Below, piece by piece: positions 6,136 to 14,416 of a stretch of 24,653 bases of DNA. The DNA is from Bacteroidota bacterium (GTDB lineage Bacteria; Bacteroidota; Ignavibacteria; Palsa-1295): contig JANYDV010000033.1 of the NCBI GenBank assembly GCA_025363505.1, positions 1-24,653 of the forward strand, read 5' to 3'. How positions within the stretch are numbered: the first letter of the stretch is position 1; each line of letters starts with the position of its first letter. A program made the translations under genes and the position numbers. Under the pieces are notes generated by a model, which worked only from the letters and a program-made list of their open reading frames with translations, made no database searches and was not told the DNA's origin.

Positions 6136-7641
6136 ATGAGATTCAGTGAGCTCACGCGGCAACGAGAGATCGGTGTCCTCGCCTTCACAGGCTTGCAGGA
6201 TGCCGATCTCTCTGATCCGCAATACGATTCGAGATTAGTAACAACTAACTCTGCATTTGTGGCGATCAAAGGTTTTCAGACCGATGGTCATTACTTTATC
6301 AAAAATGCAATATCACAAGGCGCGAAGACCATCATCGTCGAAGATGCATCTGCATTTTCAGAAACCGATGCTGAGGCACTGGGCATTACACGCATTGTGG
6401 TTGCAAATGCTCGGAAAGCATTAGCAATTATTAGTGAAGAGGCTTATGGGTCACCATCATCGAAACTTCGATTGATCGGAGTAACAGGCACCAACGGCAA
6501 AACTACGACGACAAATATCATTCGCCAATTCCTCGAACTTCGGGGCGAAACAACCGGACTCATTGGGACACTTGGCAGTTATATCGGCGATACTTTTTTA
6601 GGGAATACACTAACGACACCCGAATCGAAAGATCTTTCGGCAATGCTTGCAAAGATGCTTTCTCAAGGTGTGACCAGTTGCATTATGGAAGTCAGTTCGA
6701 TCGCCATTGAGCTTCAACGCATTAGCGCTCTCGACTTTGATATTGCTGTCTTTACAAATCTGACACAAGACCATCTTGATTTTCATAAAACGATGGAGCG
6801 TTACGCCGACACAAAAAAACATTTTTTTACATCATTAAAGCCCACAGCTGTTGCCATTACGAATAGTGACGACCCGGCGGCGGCTATGATGATCGAAGAG
6901 ACAAGTGCCAACTCGCACAGCTACGGGCTTGATGACCGAAGCCATTTTGGAAACTCGGATATCGTCGCAAGTAATATTACTTATTCACTTAGTGGAACAA
7001 GCTTTACAGTAAAGAAACGATACTCCGAAGAACAAGCGGAAATACGAACAACACTGGTGGGGGCTTTTAATGTGCAGAATATGCTTGCATCGATAGCAGC
7101 ATTATATTTCGGAGTTGAAGGGTGTTCGTTGCAATCACTTGCCGAACTTTCTGAAAAGATTTATCCGGTCCGCGGACGTTTCGAGCAAATAGCATTACCA
7201 AACGGCATTGCTATTATTGATTACGCACATACACCCGATGCACTCGAAAATGTTTTGAAAACGATTCGCGCTCTAAGCCCTACCACACAAATCACCACCG
7301 TATTCGGATGTGGGGGTGACCGTGATAAAACGAAACGACCGTTGATGGGTGCTATTGCCGAGCGATACTCCGACAGGACGATTATTACAAATGATAACCC
7401 TCGGACAGAAAATCCCGAAGCAATTGCAAATGATATTCTCGAAGGGCTTCGATCAAAGAAGAACAATATCGTTATACTTGATCGTGAAACAGCTATTGCT
7501 ACTGCATGTTCTAATGCAAACTCGAAGAGTGTGATACTGATTGCCGGCAAAGGTCACGAAGACTACCAGATCATTGGCAAAGAGAAGTTTCATTTTGATG
7601 ATAAGGAACAAGTGTTGAATTTCATCAGTAAACCAAACTGA
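6136..7641 (+). CDS. murE: UDP-MurNAc-L-Ala-D-Glu:meso-diaminopimelate ligase MurE
   Basis: A 501-aa Mur ligase with the three-domain layout: an N-terminal UDP-binding domain, a central ATPase domain with P-loop VTGTNGKTT (116-124), and a C-terminal domain. The C-terminal domain has DNPR at 420-423, the signature for meso-DAP rather than L-Lys specificity, so the cell wall should be of the DAP type. The HTPDALENVL stretch (about 357-366) of the ligase family is present. It adds the third residue to the stem peptide in the cytoplasm. The ATG at 6136 has no Shine-Dalgarno. murF follows after 8 bp. Confidence 0.97.
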   Translation: MRFSELTRQREIGVLAFTGLQDADLSDPQYDSRLVTTNSAFVAIKGFQTDGHYFIKNAISQGAKTIIVEDASAFSETDAEALGITRIVVANARKALAIISEEAYGSPSSKLRLIGVTGTNGKTTTTNIIRQFLELRGETTGLIGTLGSYIGDTFLGNTLTTPESKDLSAMLAKMLSQGVTSCIMEVSSIAIELQRISALDFDIAVFTNLTQDHLDFHKTMERYADTKKHFFTSLKPTAVAITNSDDPAAAMMIEETSANSHSYGLDDRSHFGNSDIVASNITYSLSGTSFTVKKRYSEEQAEIRTTLVGAFNVQNMLASIAALYFGVEGCSLQSLAELSEKIYPVRGRFEQIALPNGIAIIDYAHTPDALENVLKTIRALSPTTQITTVFGCGGDRDKTKRPLMGAIAERYSDRTIITNDNPRTENPEAIANDILEGLRSKKNNIVILDRETAIATACSNANSKSVILIAGKGHEDYQIIGKEKFHFDDKEQVLNFISKPN

Positions 7642-7649
7642 ACACTACC

Positions 7650-9053
7650 GTGAATTTTACGATCGGCGATATGCTTCGTGCACCTCATAAGCTCTCTGTC
7701 GGCTTTGAGAAGCTCTCCTCAAAAAAAAGAATTACTGCAGTCTCGACCGATTCGCGATCAGTCCAACAAGGCGATATCTTTGTTGCTTTGCGTGGTGAAA
7801 AATTCGATGGTCATCGTTATCTCAACGAAATTGCATCGCGTGGTGCGATTGGGGCGATTGTTAGTCAGCGGTGGTATCGAAACAATAAAGAAACTGCACC
7901 TCAAAAATTGTGTCTGCTGGTTGTCGAAGATCCCTTACACACTTATGGCGATCTTGCAACGATCTACAGAAAAAAGTATAGCATCCCGGTCTTGCTTATT
8001 GCAGGATCAAACGGCAAGACAACTACGAAAGATGTGACGAGCTATGTCTTCGGAGCGTCGTTCAACGTCTTAAAGACTGAAGCCAATTACAACAATCACG
8101 TTGGCTTGCCGAGGATGCTGTTTATGCTCACCCCAAAACACGATATTGCAATCTTAGAGATCGGGACTAATCATCCCGGTGAAATCGCACGACTGACTGA
8201 AATCGCTGAGCCCACTCACGGTATCATTACAAATATCGGCAGAGAGCATTTAGAGTTTTTTAAGAATGCAGCAGGTGTGGCAAAAGAAGAACGCGCATTG
8301 TTCGACTATCTAAAGAACCACGACGGCATTGCCTTTATCAATACCGATGATGGGTATCTTCGACCATCGGCAAAAAAGTTTGGAGAACAAGCAATAACGT
8401 TTGGCACCACAATTCGAGCACAATATATTGCCAGGAGTAATGGCTTTACCGATGAAGGTAAATTAAGACTTTCGATAGACACGCCAACAGACACTCTCAC
8501 TCTTGAAACGAATCTTATCGCAGACTATGCACCGGTTGTTGCGTCATCAGTTGCAGCGCTTGCAAGGACATTTTCTATTTCAAACGCGAAGATCAAACAA
8601 CGACTCGAAGACTACAAACCCCATTCAAAAAGAATGGAGATGGTTACACTTGACAGTGGGGTCTTAGTGATCAATGATTGCTACAATGCTAATCCCGAAT
8701 CATTTGATGCTGCACTAAAGACATTGAGTGTACTGCCGACTGCAGGAAAAAAATATGTCGTCGCAGGTGATATGTTCGAGCTTGGTGAGCACTCGGAATA
8801 TGAGCATAGTCATTTAGGCAGACGTATGGCAGCGTATCATTTTGACGGATACTACTTCACCGGTGATGCAATGAAATTAGCATATAAGCAAGTGTTGAAG
8901 AAATCAAAAAAAATAAATGCCAAACATTTTAACTCGAAGGGGGATGTCGTCTTGGCACTTGGAAAAATTTTACAACGAGGTGATATACTCCTGCTCAAAG
9001 GGTCGCGCGGAATGAAAATGGAGCAAGTACTCGAAGCATTAGCGATCACATAA
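7650..9053 (+). CDS. murF: UDP-MurNAc-tripeptide:D-Ala-D-Ala ligase MurF
   Basis: A 467-aa Mur ligase. The N-terminal domain has the MurF-type STDSR..QQGDIFVALRGEKFDGH block. The ATPase P-loop is AGSNGKTTTK (118-127), followed by EANYNNHVGLP and EIGTNHPGEI, which are characteristic of MurF. NDCYNANPES and AGDMFELGEHS are in the C-terminal domain. It completes the UDP-MurNAc-pentapeptide in the cytoplasm. The start is GTG 7650, 8 bp after murE and without a Shine-Dalgarno. The presence of murF inside the cluster differs from many Bacteroidia, where it lies elsewhere (from memory). A 9-bp hairpin lies in the gap to mraY. Confidence 0.96.
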   Translation: MNFTIGDMLRAPHKLSVGFEKLSSKKRITAVSTDSRSVQQGDIFVALRGEKFDGHRYLNEIASRGAIGAIVSQRWYRNNKETAPQKLCLLVVEDPLHTYGDLATIYRKKYSIPVLLIAGSNGKTTTKDVTSYVFGASFNVLKTEANYNNHVGLPRMLFMLTPKHDIAILEIGTNHPGEIARLTEIAEPTHGIITNIGREHLEFFKNAAGVAKEERALFDYLKNHDGIAFINTDDGYLRPSAKKFGEQAITFGTTIRAQYIARSNGFTDEGKLRLSIDTPTDTLTLETNLIADYAPVVASSVAALARTFSISNAKIKQRLEDYKPHSKRMEMVTLDSGVLVINDCYNANPESFDAALKTLSVLPTAGKKYVVAGDMFELGEHSEYEHSHLGRRMAAYHFDGYYFTGDAMKLAYKQVLKKSKKINAKHFNSKGDVVLALGKILQRGDILLLKGSRGMKMEQVLEALAIT

Positions 9054-9062
9054 TGAAGTTGA

Positions 9063-9090
9063 AAGTATGAATGCTATGAAGTTCATACTT
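9063..9090 (+). repeat. Stem-loop in the murF-mraY spacer
   Basis: AAGTATGAA (9063-9071) and TTCATACTT (9082-9090) are perfect reverse complements with a 10-nt loop, lying 27 bp before the mraY ATG. A T-rich run (9106-9116) follows only 15 nt later, so it is not a classic terminator. Confidence 0.45.
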
Positions 9091-9116
9091 GATCATACTA
9101 TACTTTATTTTTTCTT

Positions 9117-10232
9117 ATGCTGTACTATTTATTTAATTGGATCAACCACTTGTTTGCGCCTCCGGGCGGTGAGCTTATCCGATTTATCACTTTTCGTTCA
9201 GCAATTGCAGCGTTATCAGCGCTGGCGATCAGTTTTTTTATCGGACCAAAGATTATCGAGCGGCTTCGGAAACTACAAATCAGCGAACAAGGAAAAATAG
9301 AAGCACCAAAGAGCCATTTATCCAAAGCCGGTACACCAACGATGGGCGGGCTCATCATCCTCTTCGCTTGTCTCGGACCAACATTGCTCTGGGCGGATAT
9401 CGGAAATTTGTATATCATCGTCGTCTTTGTTTCGATGGCTGTGCTTGGCGGAATAGGTTTTCTTGATGACTATCTCAAAGTGGTCAAAAAGAAAAAGAAA
9501 GGTCTTATAGCTCGTTACAAACTTATGGGGCAAATCGGCGTTGGGCTTTTTGTGGGTATTGCGATTATGCTCTCACCCGGGCATTTTCCTGATATTACGA
9601 CAGCAACGACTGTCCCGTTCTTTAAGAATTTAGTCTTTGAGTTCGGACCTGTGCTGTACATCCCATTCGTTATTCTTGTGATTACTGCCACGTCCAATGC
9701 CGTGAATTTGACCGATGGACTTGATGGACTTGCTGCCGGAACAGTATCTATTGCATTTATTGCCATCATGGCACTCGCATATTTTACGGGCAACTTACAG
9801 CTCAGCGAATATCTAAACATTCCGTATCTCAGAGGTGCGGGCGAGCTAACCGTTTTTTGCGCAGCATTGATTGGTGCTTCGCTGGGGTTTTTGTGGTTCA
9901 ATGCTCATCCTGCGCAAGTGTTTATGGGTGACACAGGCTCACTTGCACTTGGTGGTGCTCTTGGAGCAATTATGGTACTTATCAAAAAGGAATTTGTACT
10001 CCCTATTGTTGGTGGTATTTTCTTTGTAGAATCGTTATCGGTTATAGCACAAACGCTCTACTTCAAGTATACCCGTAAACGGTTTGGCGAAGGAAAACGA
10101 ATTTTTAAGATGGCTCCACTCCATCACCACTTTGAACTGAGCGGCTGGGCTGAGCAGAAGATCGTGATACGAGCATATATCGTCGCTATCTTATTAGTGA
10201 TCTTGATGCTTACGACTTTCAAAGTTCGATAA
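9117..10232 (+). CDS. mraY: Phospho-N-acetylmuramoyl-pentapeptide transferase MraY
   Basis: A 371-aa polytopic membrane enzyme with about ten hydrophobic segments. It transfers phospho-MurNAc-pentapeptide to undecaprenyl phosphate, giving lipid I at the inner face of the membrane. Signature residues are present: the Asp pair D117-D118 in GFLDDYLK, NLTDGLDGLA (197-206) with the catalytic-site aspartates, and HHH at 336-338 in PLHHHFE. The ATG at 9117 gives MLYYLF, the usual MraY N-terminus. No Shine-Dalgarno is seen. It follows murF after 63 bp and precedes murD by 42 bp. Confidence 0.97.
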   Translation: MLYYLFNWINHLFAPPGGELIRFITFRSAIAALSALAISFFIGPKIIERLRKLQISEQGKIEAPKSHLSKAGTPTMGGLIILFACLGPTLLWADIGNLYIIVVFVSMAVLGGIGFLDDYLKVVKKKKKGLIARYKLMGQIGVGLFVGIAIMLSPGHFPDITTATTVPFFKNLVFEFGPVLYIPFVILVITATSNAVNLTDGLDGLAAGTVSIAFIAIMALAYFTGNLQLSEYLNIPYLRGAGELTVFCAALIGASLGFLWFNAHPAQVFMGDTGSLALGGALGAIMVLIKKEFVLPIVGGIFFVESLSVIAQTLYFKYTRKRFGEGKRIFKMAPLHHHFELSGWAEQKIVIRAYIVAILLVILMLTTFKVR

Positions 10233-10274
10233 CCGTCGATGACCAATACTTCACGTTTTCAATTCTCATAGATT

Positions 10275-11627
10275 ATGCAACTGCGCGGCAAACGATTTAC
10301 GGTGCTTGGCGCCGGGAAGTCGGGTCTTGCCAGCGTGAGATTACTCCTTCGACGACGTGCGAAAGTTTTTCTGTCAGACTCTGCAAAACAAGAGAAGCAC
10401 CCTGAGATCATCAAAGAACTTGATGAACTTGGTGTTGCCTATGAATTCGGGGCGAACACACATCTTGCTCTTGATGCCGATGCGATCATCGTCAGTCCGG
10501 GCGTTCCGCTGACCATTCCGATTCTTGAGCTTGCCCGAGCAAAACAAATTCCGATCATCGGAGAGATCGAGCTTGCCTCCGATCTTGCCGAAGCTCCAAT
10601 TGTTGCGATCACCGGTACCAATGGAAAAACGACGACCACCACCTTAACCGGAGAGATTCTCAAAGATGCCGGGTGGGCAACAGTCGTCGCCGGAAACATC
10701 GGCACCGCATTTGCTGATGTTGTAGAACAAAACGTTGGCGAAAAGGCTATTAATGTGCTTGAAGTATCAAGTTTTCAACTTGATACCATAAAAGATTTTC
10801 GCCCCAAGGTTTCTGCACTGCTTAATATCACCCCCGATCATCTTGATCGATATAAGAATTATGAAGCCTACATTCAGTCGAAGTTTCGCATCACTGAGAA
10901 TCAGCGCGGTCATGACATCTTTGTGTATAATCACGACGATGAGATCGTGAGAAGCTTTGCCGATTCACTTAGCATTCGCACCTACGGCTTTTCACTGAAC
11001 GAACAGCTAAAAAATGGCGCTTTTATTGACAATGGTGAAATGATTGTTCGCTTGGCAAGAGAGCGTGAAAGCGTAATCGCGATTGAGAAGATTGGTATTC
11101 CCGGACCACACAATCTGATGAATGCCATGGCAGCAGTGCTGATAGCACGAAGCATCGGTATTGAGTATGAAAGTATTCGAAAAACACTCGAACGCTTCAC
11201 CGGGGTCGAACACCGGATAGAATTTGTTCGCGAACTTGGCGGAGTGAAGTATTACAACGACTCAAAAGCGACTAACGTCGATGCAGTGAAGTACGCGTTA
11301 CAAAGTTTTCAGGCTCCGATTATTCTTATTGCCGGAGGAAAAGATAAAGGCAATGATTACTCAATGATCAAAGATCTTGTCAAAGAGCATGTCAAAACGA
11401 TCATTACCGTCGGTGATGGAGCCGCTGCCCTTGAAAAGTTTTTCAAGTCAACAGTGCCGCTGCAACCCGCAGGGTACTCGATGGAAAAAGCGGTCGAGCT
11501 TTCACGAGGACTTGCCGATAAGGGCGATGTTATTTTACTTTCGCCTGCATGTGCAAGCTTCGATATGTTTGAAAGTTACGAACATCGCGGAAGAGTTTTT
11601 AAGGAGATCGTAGTGTCTCTGAAATAA
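10275..11627 (+). CDS. murD: UDP-N-acetylmuramoyl-L-alanine:D-glutamate ligase MurD
   Basis: A 450-aa Mur ligase. An N-terminal Rossmann-like domain begins VLGAGKSGLASVRLL (UDP-MurNAc-Ala binding) and includes the VSPGVP motif. The ATPase P-loop is TGTNGKTT (113-120). EVSSFQLDTI and NITPDHLDRY are in the central domain, and KYYNDSKATN and LSPACASFDMFESYEHRG in the C-terminal domain, the last being the MurD signature. It adds D-Glu, the second stem residue. It starts at ATG 10275 with no Shine-Dalgarno and is complete. ftsW follows after 36 bp. Confidence 0.97.
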   Translation: MQLRGKRFTVLGAGKSGLASVRLLLRRRAKVFLSDSAKQEKHPEIIKELDELGVAYEFGANTHLALDADAIIVSPGVPLTIPILELARAKQIPIIGEIELASDLAEAPIVAITGTNGKTTTTTLTGEILKDAGWATVVAGNIGTAFADVVEQNVGEKAINVLEVSSFQLDTIKDFRPKVSALLNITPDHLDRYKNYEAYIQSKFRITENQRGHDIFVYNHDDEIVRSFADSLSIRTYGFSLNEQLKNGAFIDNGEMIVRLARERESVIAIEKIGIPGPHNLMNAMAAVLIARSIGIEYESIRKTLERFTGVEHRIEFVRELGGVKYYNDSKATNVDAVKYALQSFQAPIILIAGGKDKGNDYSMIKDLVKEHVKTIITVGDGAAALEKFFKSTVPLQPAGYSMEKAVELSRGLADKGDVILLSPACASFDMFESYEHRGRVFKEIVVSLK

Positions 11628-11663
11628 GCATTGCATTGTTATTTTGTTAAAAGCCATAACCCA

Positions 11664-12800
11664 ATGAAAGCACAAAAAACAGCAGACTTAAGTCTGTTCA
11701 TTACGGTTACGGGGCTCCTGTTGGCATCTTTGGCATTTGTCTACACTGCCAGTGCTTCGTTTAGCGTTGCAAAAGCTATGACAAGCGAAGGGATGTTGAT
11801 TAAGCATGCAACAAAAGTCGTTTTGGCAATCGCAGCGATGATCTTCTTCACAAAAATAGATTATCATAAGTACCAAAAGCATTCAAAATGGTTGATGCTC
11901 CTGGGTATTTTATTTTTAGCGGCGGTGCTGGTGGTCGGGCATACCGAACTCGGCGCGAAACGATGGCTCCCGTTGGGACCATTTTCTTTTCAGCCATCGG
12001 AATTTGTGAAGATTGCTTTAGTACTGCATATCTCTGCATTATGCGCCGCGAAGAAAGAATTTATTGGTGATTTCAAAAAATCTTTTATACCACTACTCGT
12101 TTGGACAGGCGCGGCGGCAGGGCTCATCGCCAAGCAGCCGAATATGTCAAACGCCTCGGTGTTGGTGCTTCTGGCTTTTGGAATAATGTTCATTGCTCAA
12201 ATGCCGATCAAGTATATGCTCAGCACCGGAGCCATAGCGATTGTCGGGGGAGGGATATATTTGATGACAGCGTGGTACCGAGTACAACGTATCCTCGCTT
12301 TTCTTGGACATGAGAATGAACACACATCCCGAATATCCTACCAAACAACACAAGCATTGATTGCGCTCGGAAGTGGCGGCTTGACTGGGCTGGGCATTGG
12401 GCAGTCGAGACAGCGAGATTTTTATCTGCCCGAGTCGTATGGCGACTTTATTTATTCGATCATCGGCGAAGAGTACGGATTTATTGGTGCAGCGTTCTTA
12501 CTGTTGATCTTTGCATTTATTATTATTCGAGGAATACAGATAGCCAAGCACGCCCCCGACCCATTCGGAAGATATGTTGCTTCGGGAATTACGTTAATGA
12601 TTGGAATTAATACACTAATTAATTCACTTGTAAACTCAGGGCTGATGCCGGTGACAGGACTGCCGATGCCATTTGTCAGTTATGGCGGTACAAATATGAT
12701 TTTTAGTGCGGCGGCAGTTGGGATTTTATTGAATATCTCGAAGTTTACAACATCACTGCCCGATCCGAAAAAGATGACGGCATCGATTCGATATGCGTAA
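11664..12800 (+). CDS. ftsW: Septal peptidoglycan polymerase FtsW (SEDS family)
   Basis: A 378-aa polytopic SEDS protein with about ten membrane segments. Family landmarks are RWLPLGPFSFQPSEFVKIAL, then GIGQSRQRDFYLPESYGDFIYSIIGEE-type sequence with the Asp (D261) that is essential in SEDS polymerases, and GLMPVTGLPMPFVSYGGTN near the end. It polymerises lipid II at the septum in partnership with FtsI. I chose ATG 11664. A TTG at 11631 would add 11 residues lying outside the usual FtsW N-terminus. It ends 3 bp before murG. Confidence 0.96.
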   Translation: MKAQKTADLSLFITVTGLLLASLAFVYTASASFSVAKAMTSEGMLIKHATKVVLAIAAMIFFTKIDYHKYQKHSKWLMLLGILFLAAVLVVGHTELGAKRWLPLGPFSFQPSEFVKIALVLHISALCAAKKEFIGDFKKSFIPLLVWTGAAAGLIAKQPNMSNASVLVLLAFGIMFIAQMPIKYMLSTGAIAIVGGGIYLMTAWYRVQRILAFLGHENEHTSRISYQTTQALIALGSGGLTGLGIGQSRQRDFYLPESYGDFIYSIIGEEYGFIGAAFLLLIFAFIIIRGIQIAKHAPDPFGRYVASGITLMIGINTLINSLVNSGLMPVTGLPMPFVSYGGTNMIFSAAAVGILLNISKFTTSLPDPKKMTASIRYA

Positions 12801-12803
12801 ATT

Positions 12804-13910
12804 ATGAGTACTATTGTCATTGCTTCCGGAGGCACCGGCGGGCATCTTTATCCGACGGTTGCGATAGCCGAGGCTATTCGCGAGATGCGTCCCGATATTC
12901 GAATTGTCTTTATCGGTACCAGAGACCGCATCGAGTCGCACGAAGTACCGCGTCTGGGTTTTGATTTTTATCCGATCGAAATACAAGCACCGAGAAAATC
13001 AGTTCGACATTTGCTTCGTTTCCCAATTAAATTTTGGCAAGCCTACCGAAGTTCGCTCAGCATTCTAAGAGAACTTGATGCAAGGGTATTCTTGGGCGGA
13101 GGCGCATATCTTAGTGTGCCGGTTGCCTATGCGGCAAAGAAAAAAAATCTTCCTATCGCGATTTTAGAGATCAATGCAGTAGTCGGTCGGGCAAATCGTA
13201 TCATTGCCCCAAGAGCAGACAAGATCTTTATCAGTTATGCTGAAGCAAAGAAACAATTTTCAAGTTCATTAGCTGTAAAAACACAACTGATCGGCACGCC
13301 GATTAGAGATTCATTAAAAGAAAATATTCTCCCGGCAACCGGGCGGGACCATTTTGGCTTAGAGCCCGATCGTAAGACTCTACTGGTCTTTGGTGGTTCG
13401 TTGGGTGCACGCTCGCTCAACGAGGCAATGAGACTCTCAGCAAAACATTTTCTTGATGCGGGGTTTAATATACTGTGGCAGACCGGAGCCAGTGCAAACA
13501 TCGCAGAACTTCAAGAAGCATTTCCCGAGACTACCAGAATATGTATTCGGCAATACATTAGCGAGATGCCTGAGGCTTACGCCGCAAGTGACTTAGTGGT
13601 AGCACGTGCGGGCGCTTCGACACTTGCCGAACTTTCAACCCTTGGCAAAGCGGCTATTTTAGTGCCCTACCCATTAGCTGCAATGAACCATCAAGAAAAG
13701 AATGCAAATTCGTTTCGAGATCGCGGTGCCGCAGTGGTTATTCTTGATAGAGATATTGTCTCATTGCTTCAGCACGAAGTGTTCAAGTTGATGGCTGACG
13801 ACACAAAACGAAGTGACCTTGCTAAAAAAATGCTGGCTGATGAGAACATTACTGCCAGAAATGTTGTAGCAAAGTATCTGATAGAGCAATTTGATTCGAA
13901 GAATCGCTAA
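12804..13910 (+). CDS. murG: Lipid II synthase MurG (UDP-GlcNAc transferase)
   Basis: A 368-aa GT28-family glycosyltransferase. The N-terminal Rossmann domain begins with the glycine loop GGTGGH (9-14), then FLGGGAYLSVP. The C-terminal domain has VFGGSLGARSLN and ARAGASTLAEL, followed by PYPLA..NHQEKNA, the UDP-GlcNAc site. It converts lipid I to lipid II on the inner face of the membrane. It starts at ATG 12804, 3 bp after ftsW, and is followed after 5 bp by a membrane/PH-like gene not usual at this place. Confidence 0.97.
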   Translation: MSTIVIASGGTGGHLYPTVAIAEAIREMRPDIRIVFIGTRDRIESHEVPRLGFDFYPIEIQAPRKSVRHLLRFPIKFWQAYRSSLSILRELDARVFLGGGAYLSVPVAYAAKKKNLPIAILEINAVVGRANRIIAPRADKIFISYAEAKKQFSSSLAVKTQLIGTPIRDSLKENILPATGRDHFGLEPDRKTLLVFGGSLGARSLNEAMRLSAKHFLDAGFNILWQTGASANIAELQEAFPETTRICIRQYISEMPEAYAASDLVVARAGASTLAELSTLGKAAILVPYPLAAMNHQEKNANSFRDRGAAVVILDRDIVSLLQHEVFKLMADDTKRSDLAKKMLADENITARNVVAKYLIEQFDSKNR

Positions 13911-13915
13911 TACCA

Positions 13916-14416
13916 GTGGAAACACAAAAAGTCTTTAAATATAATTTTACATTCTTGTACCAGTCAATGGTAGTCTATGCCACGACGTTGGCACTCTACC
14001 TTGTGGTTCGCGGAATGATGCAGAATGATTTTTCAAAAGTGTTGTATGACCCTGTGGTTTATCTTTTGTGTATCATTATTTTAGTTTCCGCACTTGCGGT
14101 GATCTATAATATCGTGATGCATCGCCGAATAGAAGTAGGCGGCAATGTCTTGCGGCTTAAGAGTGCTCTTCGCGAGTTGCTTATTGATCGCAAATCAATA
14201 AAGACCGTTCGTGTAAGTGTCGAGCAGCGAAAAGGATTTATCACTAAAGCAAGAGTCATCACGGTCTTCACGAATGACCGCCGCAGACCCATTCGCATCC
14301 GTCATTACAATTTTGAGCGTAGCGAAGAATTGTATCAAGCTATCAAACAGTGGGCAGGCGATGCCTTACTGGTACGGAAATCTCGATTGCGCAAACCACG
14401 ATCACCCCGTTCGTAA
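13916..14416 (+). CDS. Small membrane protein with C-terminal PH-like domain, between murG and murC
   Basis: A 166-aa protein that I cannot assign by name. Two membrane segments (about 12-33 and 45-67) leave both termini on one side, presumably cytoplasmic. Residues ~70-158 form a basic beta-rich domain ending in a helix (SEELYQAIKQWAG). The order resembles YdbS/bacterial-PH proteins, in which two membrane helices precede a PH-like fold (R..I..GN.LRL......LI....IKTVRV), but this is a pattern judgement only. The start is GTG 13916, 5 bp after murG. Its TAA overlaps the murC ATG by one base (TAATG), so translation of the two is coupled. Codon use looks like that of its neighbours, suggesting a settled part of the cluster rather than a recent insert. 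Confidence 0.85.
   Translation: METQKVFKYNFTFLYQSMVVYATTLALYLVVRGMMQNDFSKVLYDPVVYLLCIIILVSALAVIYNIVMHRRIEVGGNVLRLKSALRELLIDRKSIKTVRVSVEQRKGFITKARVITVFTNDRRRPIRIRHYNFERSEELYQAIKQWAGDALLVRKSRLRKPRSPRS

Noticed and set aside
5455..6222. 255-codon minus-strand ORF opposite the end of ftsI and start of murE
   Set aside because: Shadow of the PASTA-encoding frame. Composition is Ser/Arg/Ile-rich with no motifs, and the + strand genes are certain.
11631..11663. TTG start giving ftsW 11 extra residues
   Set aside because: The ATG at 11664 gives a normal FtsW N-terminus, and no ribosome site favours the TTG.
14350..14415. GTG start giving murC 22 extra residues
   Set aside because: The extension is encoded inside the previous gene. 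ATG 14416 in the TAATG overlap yields the canonical MurC N-terminus.
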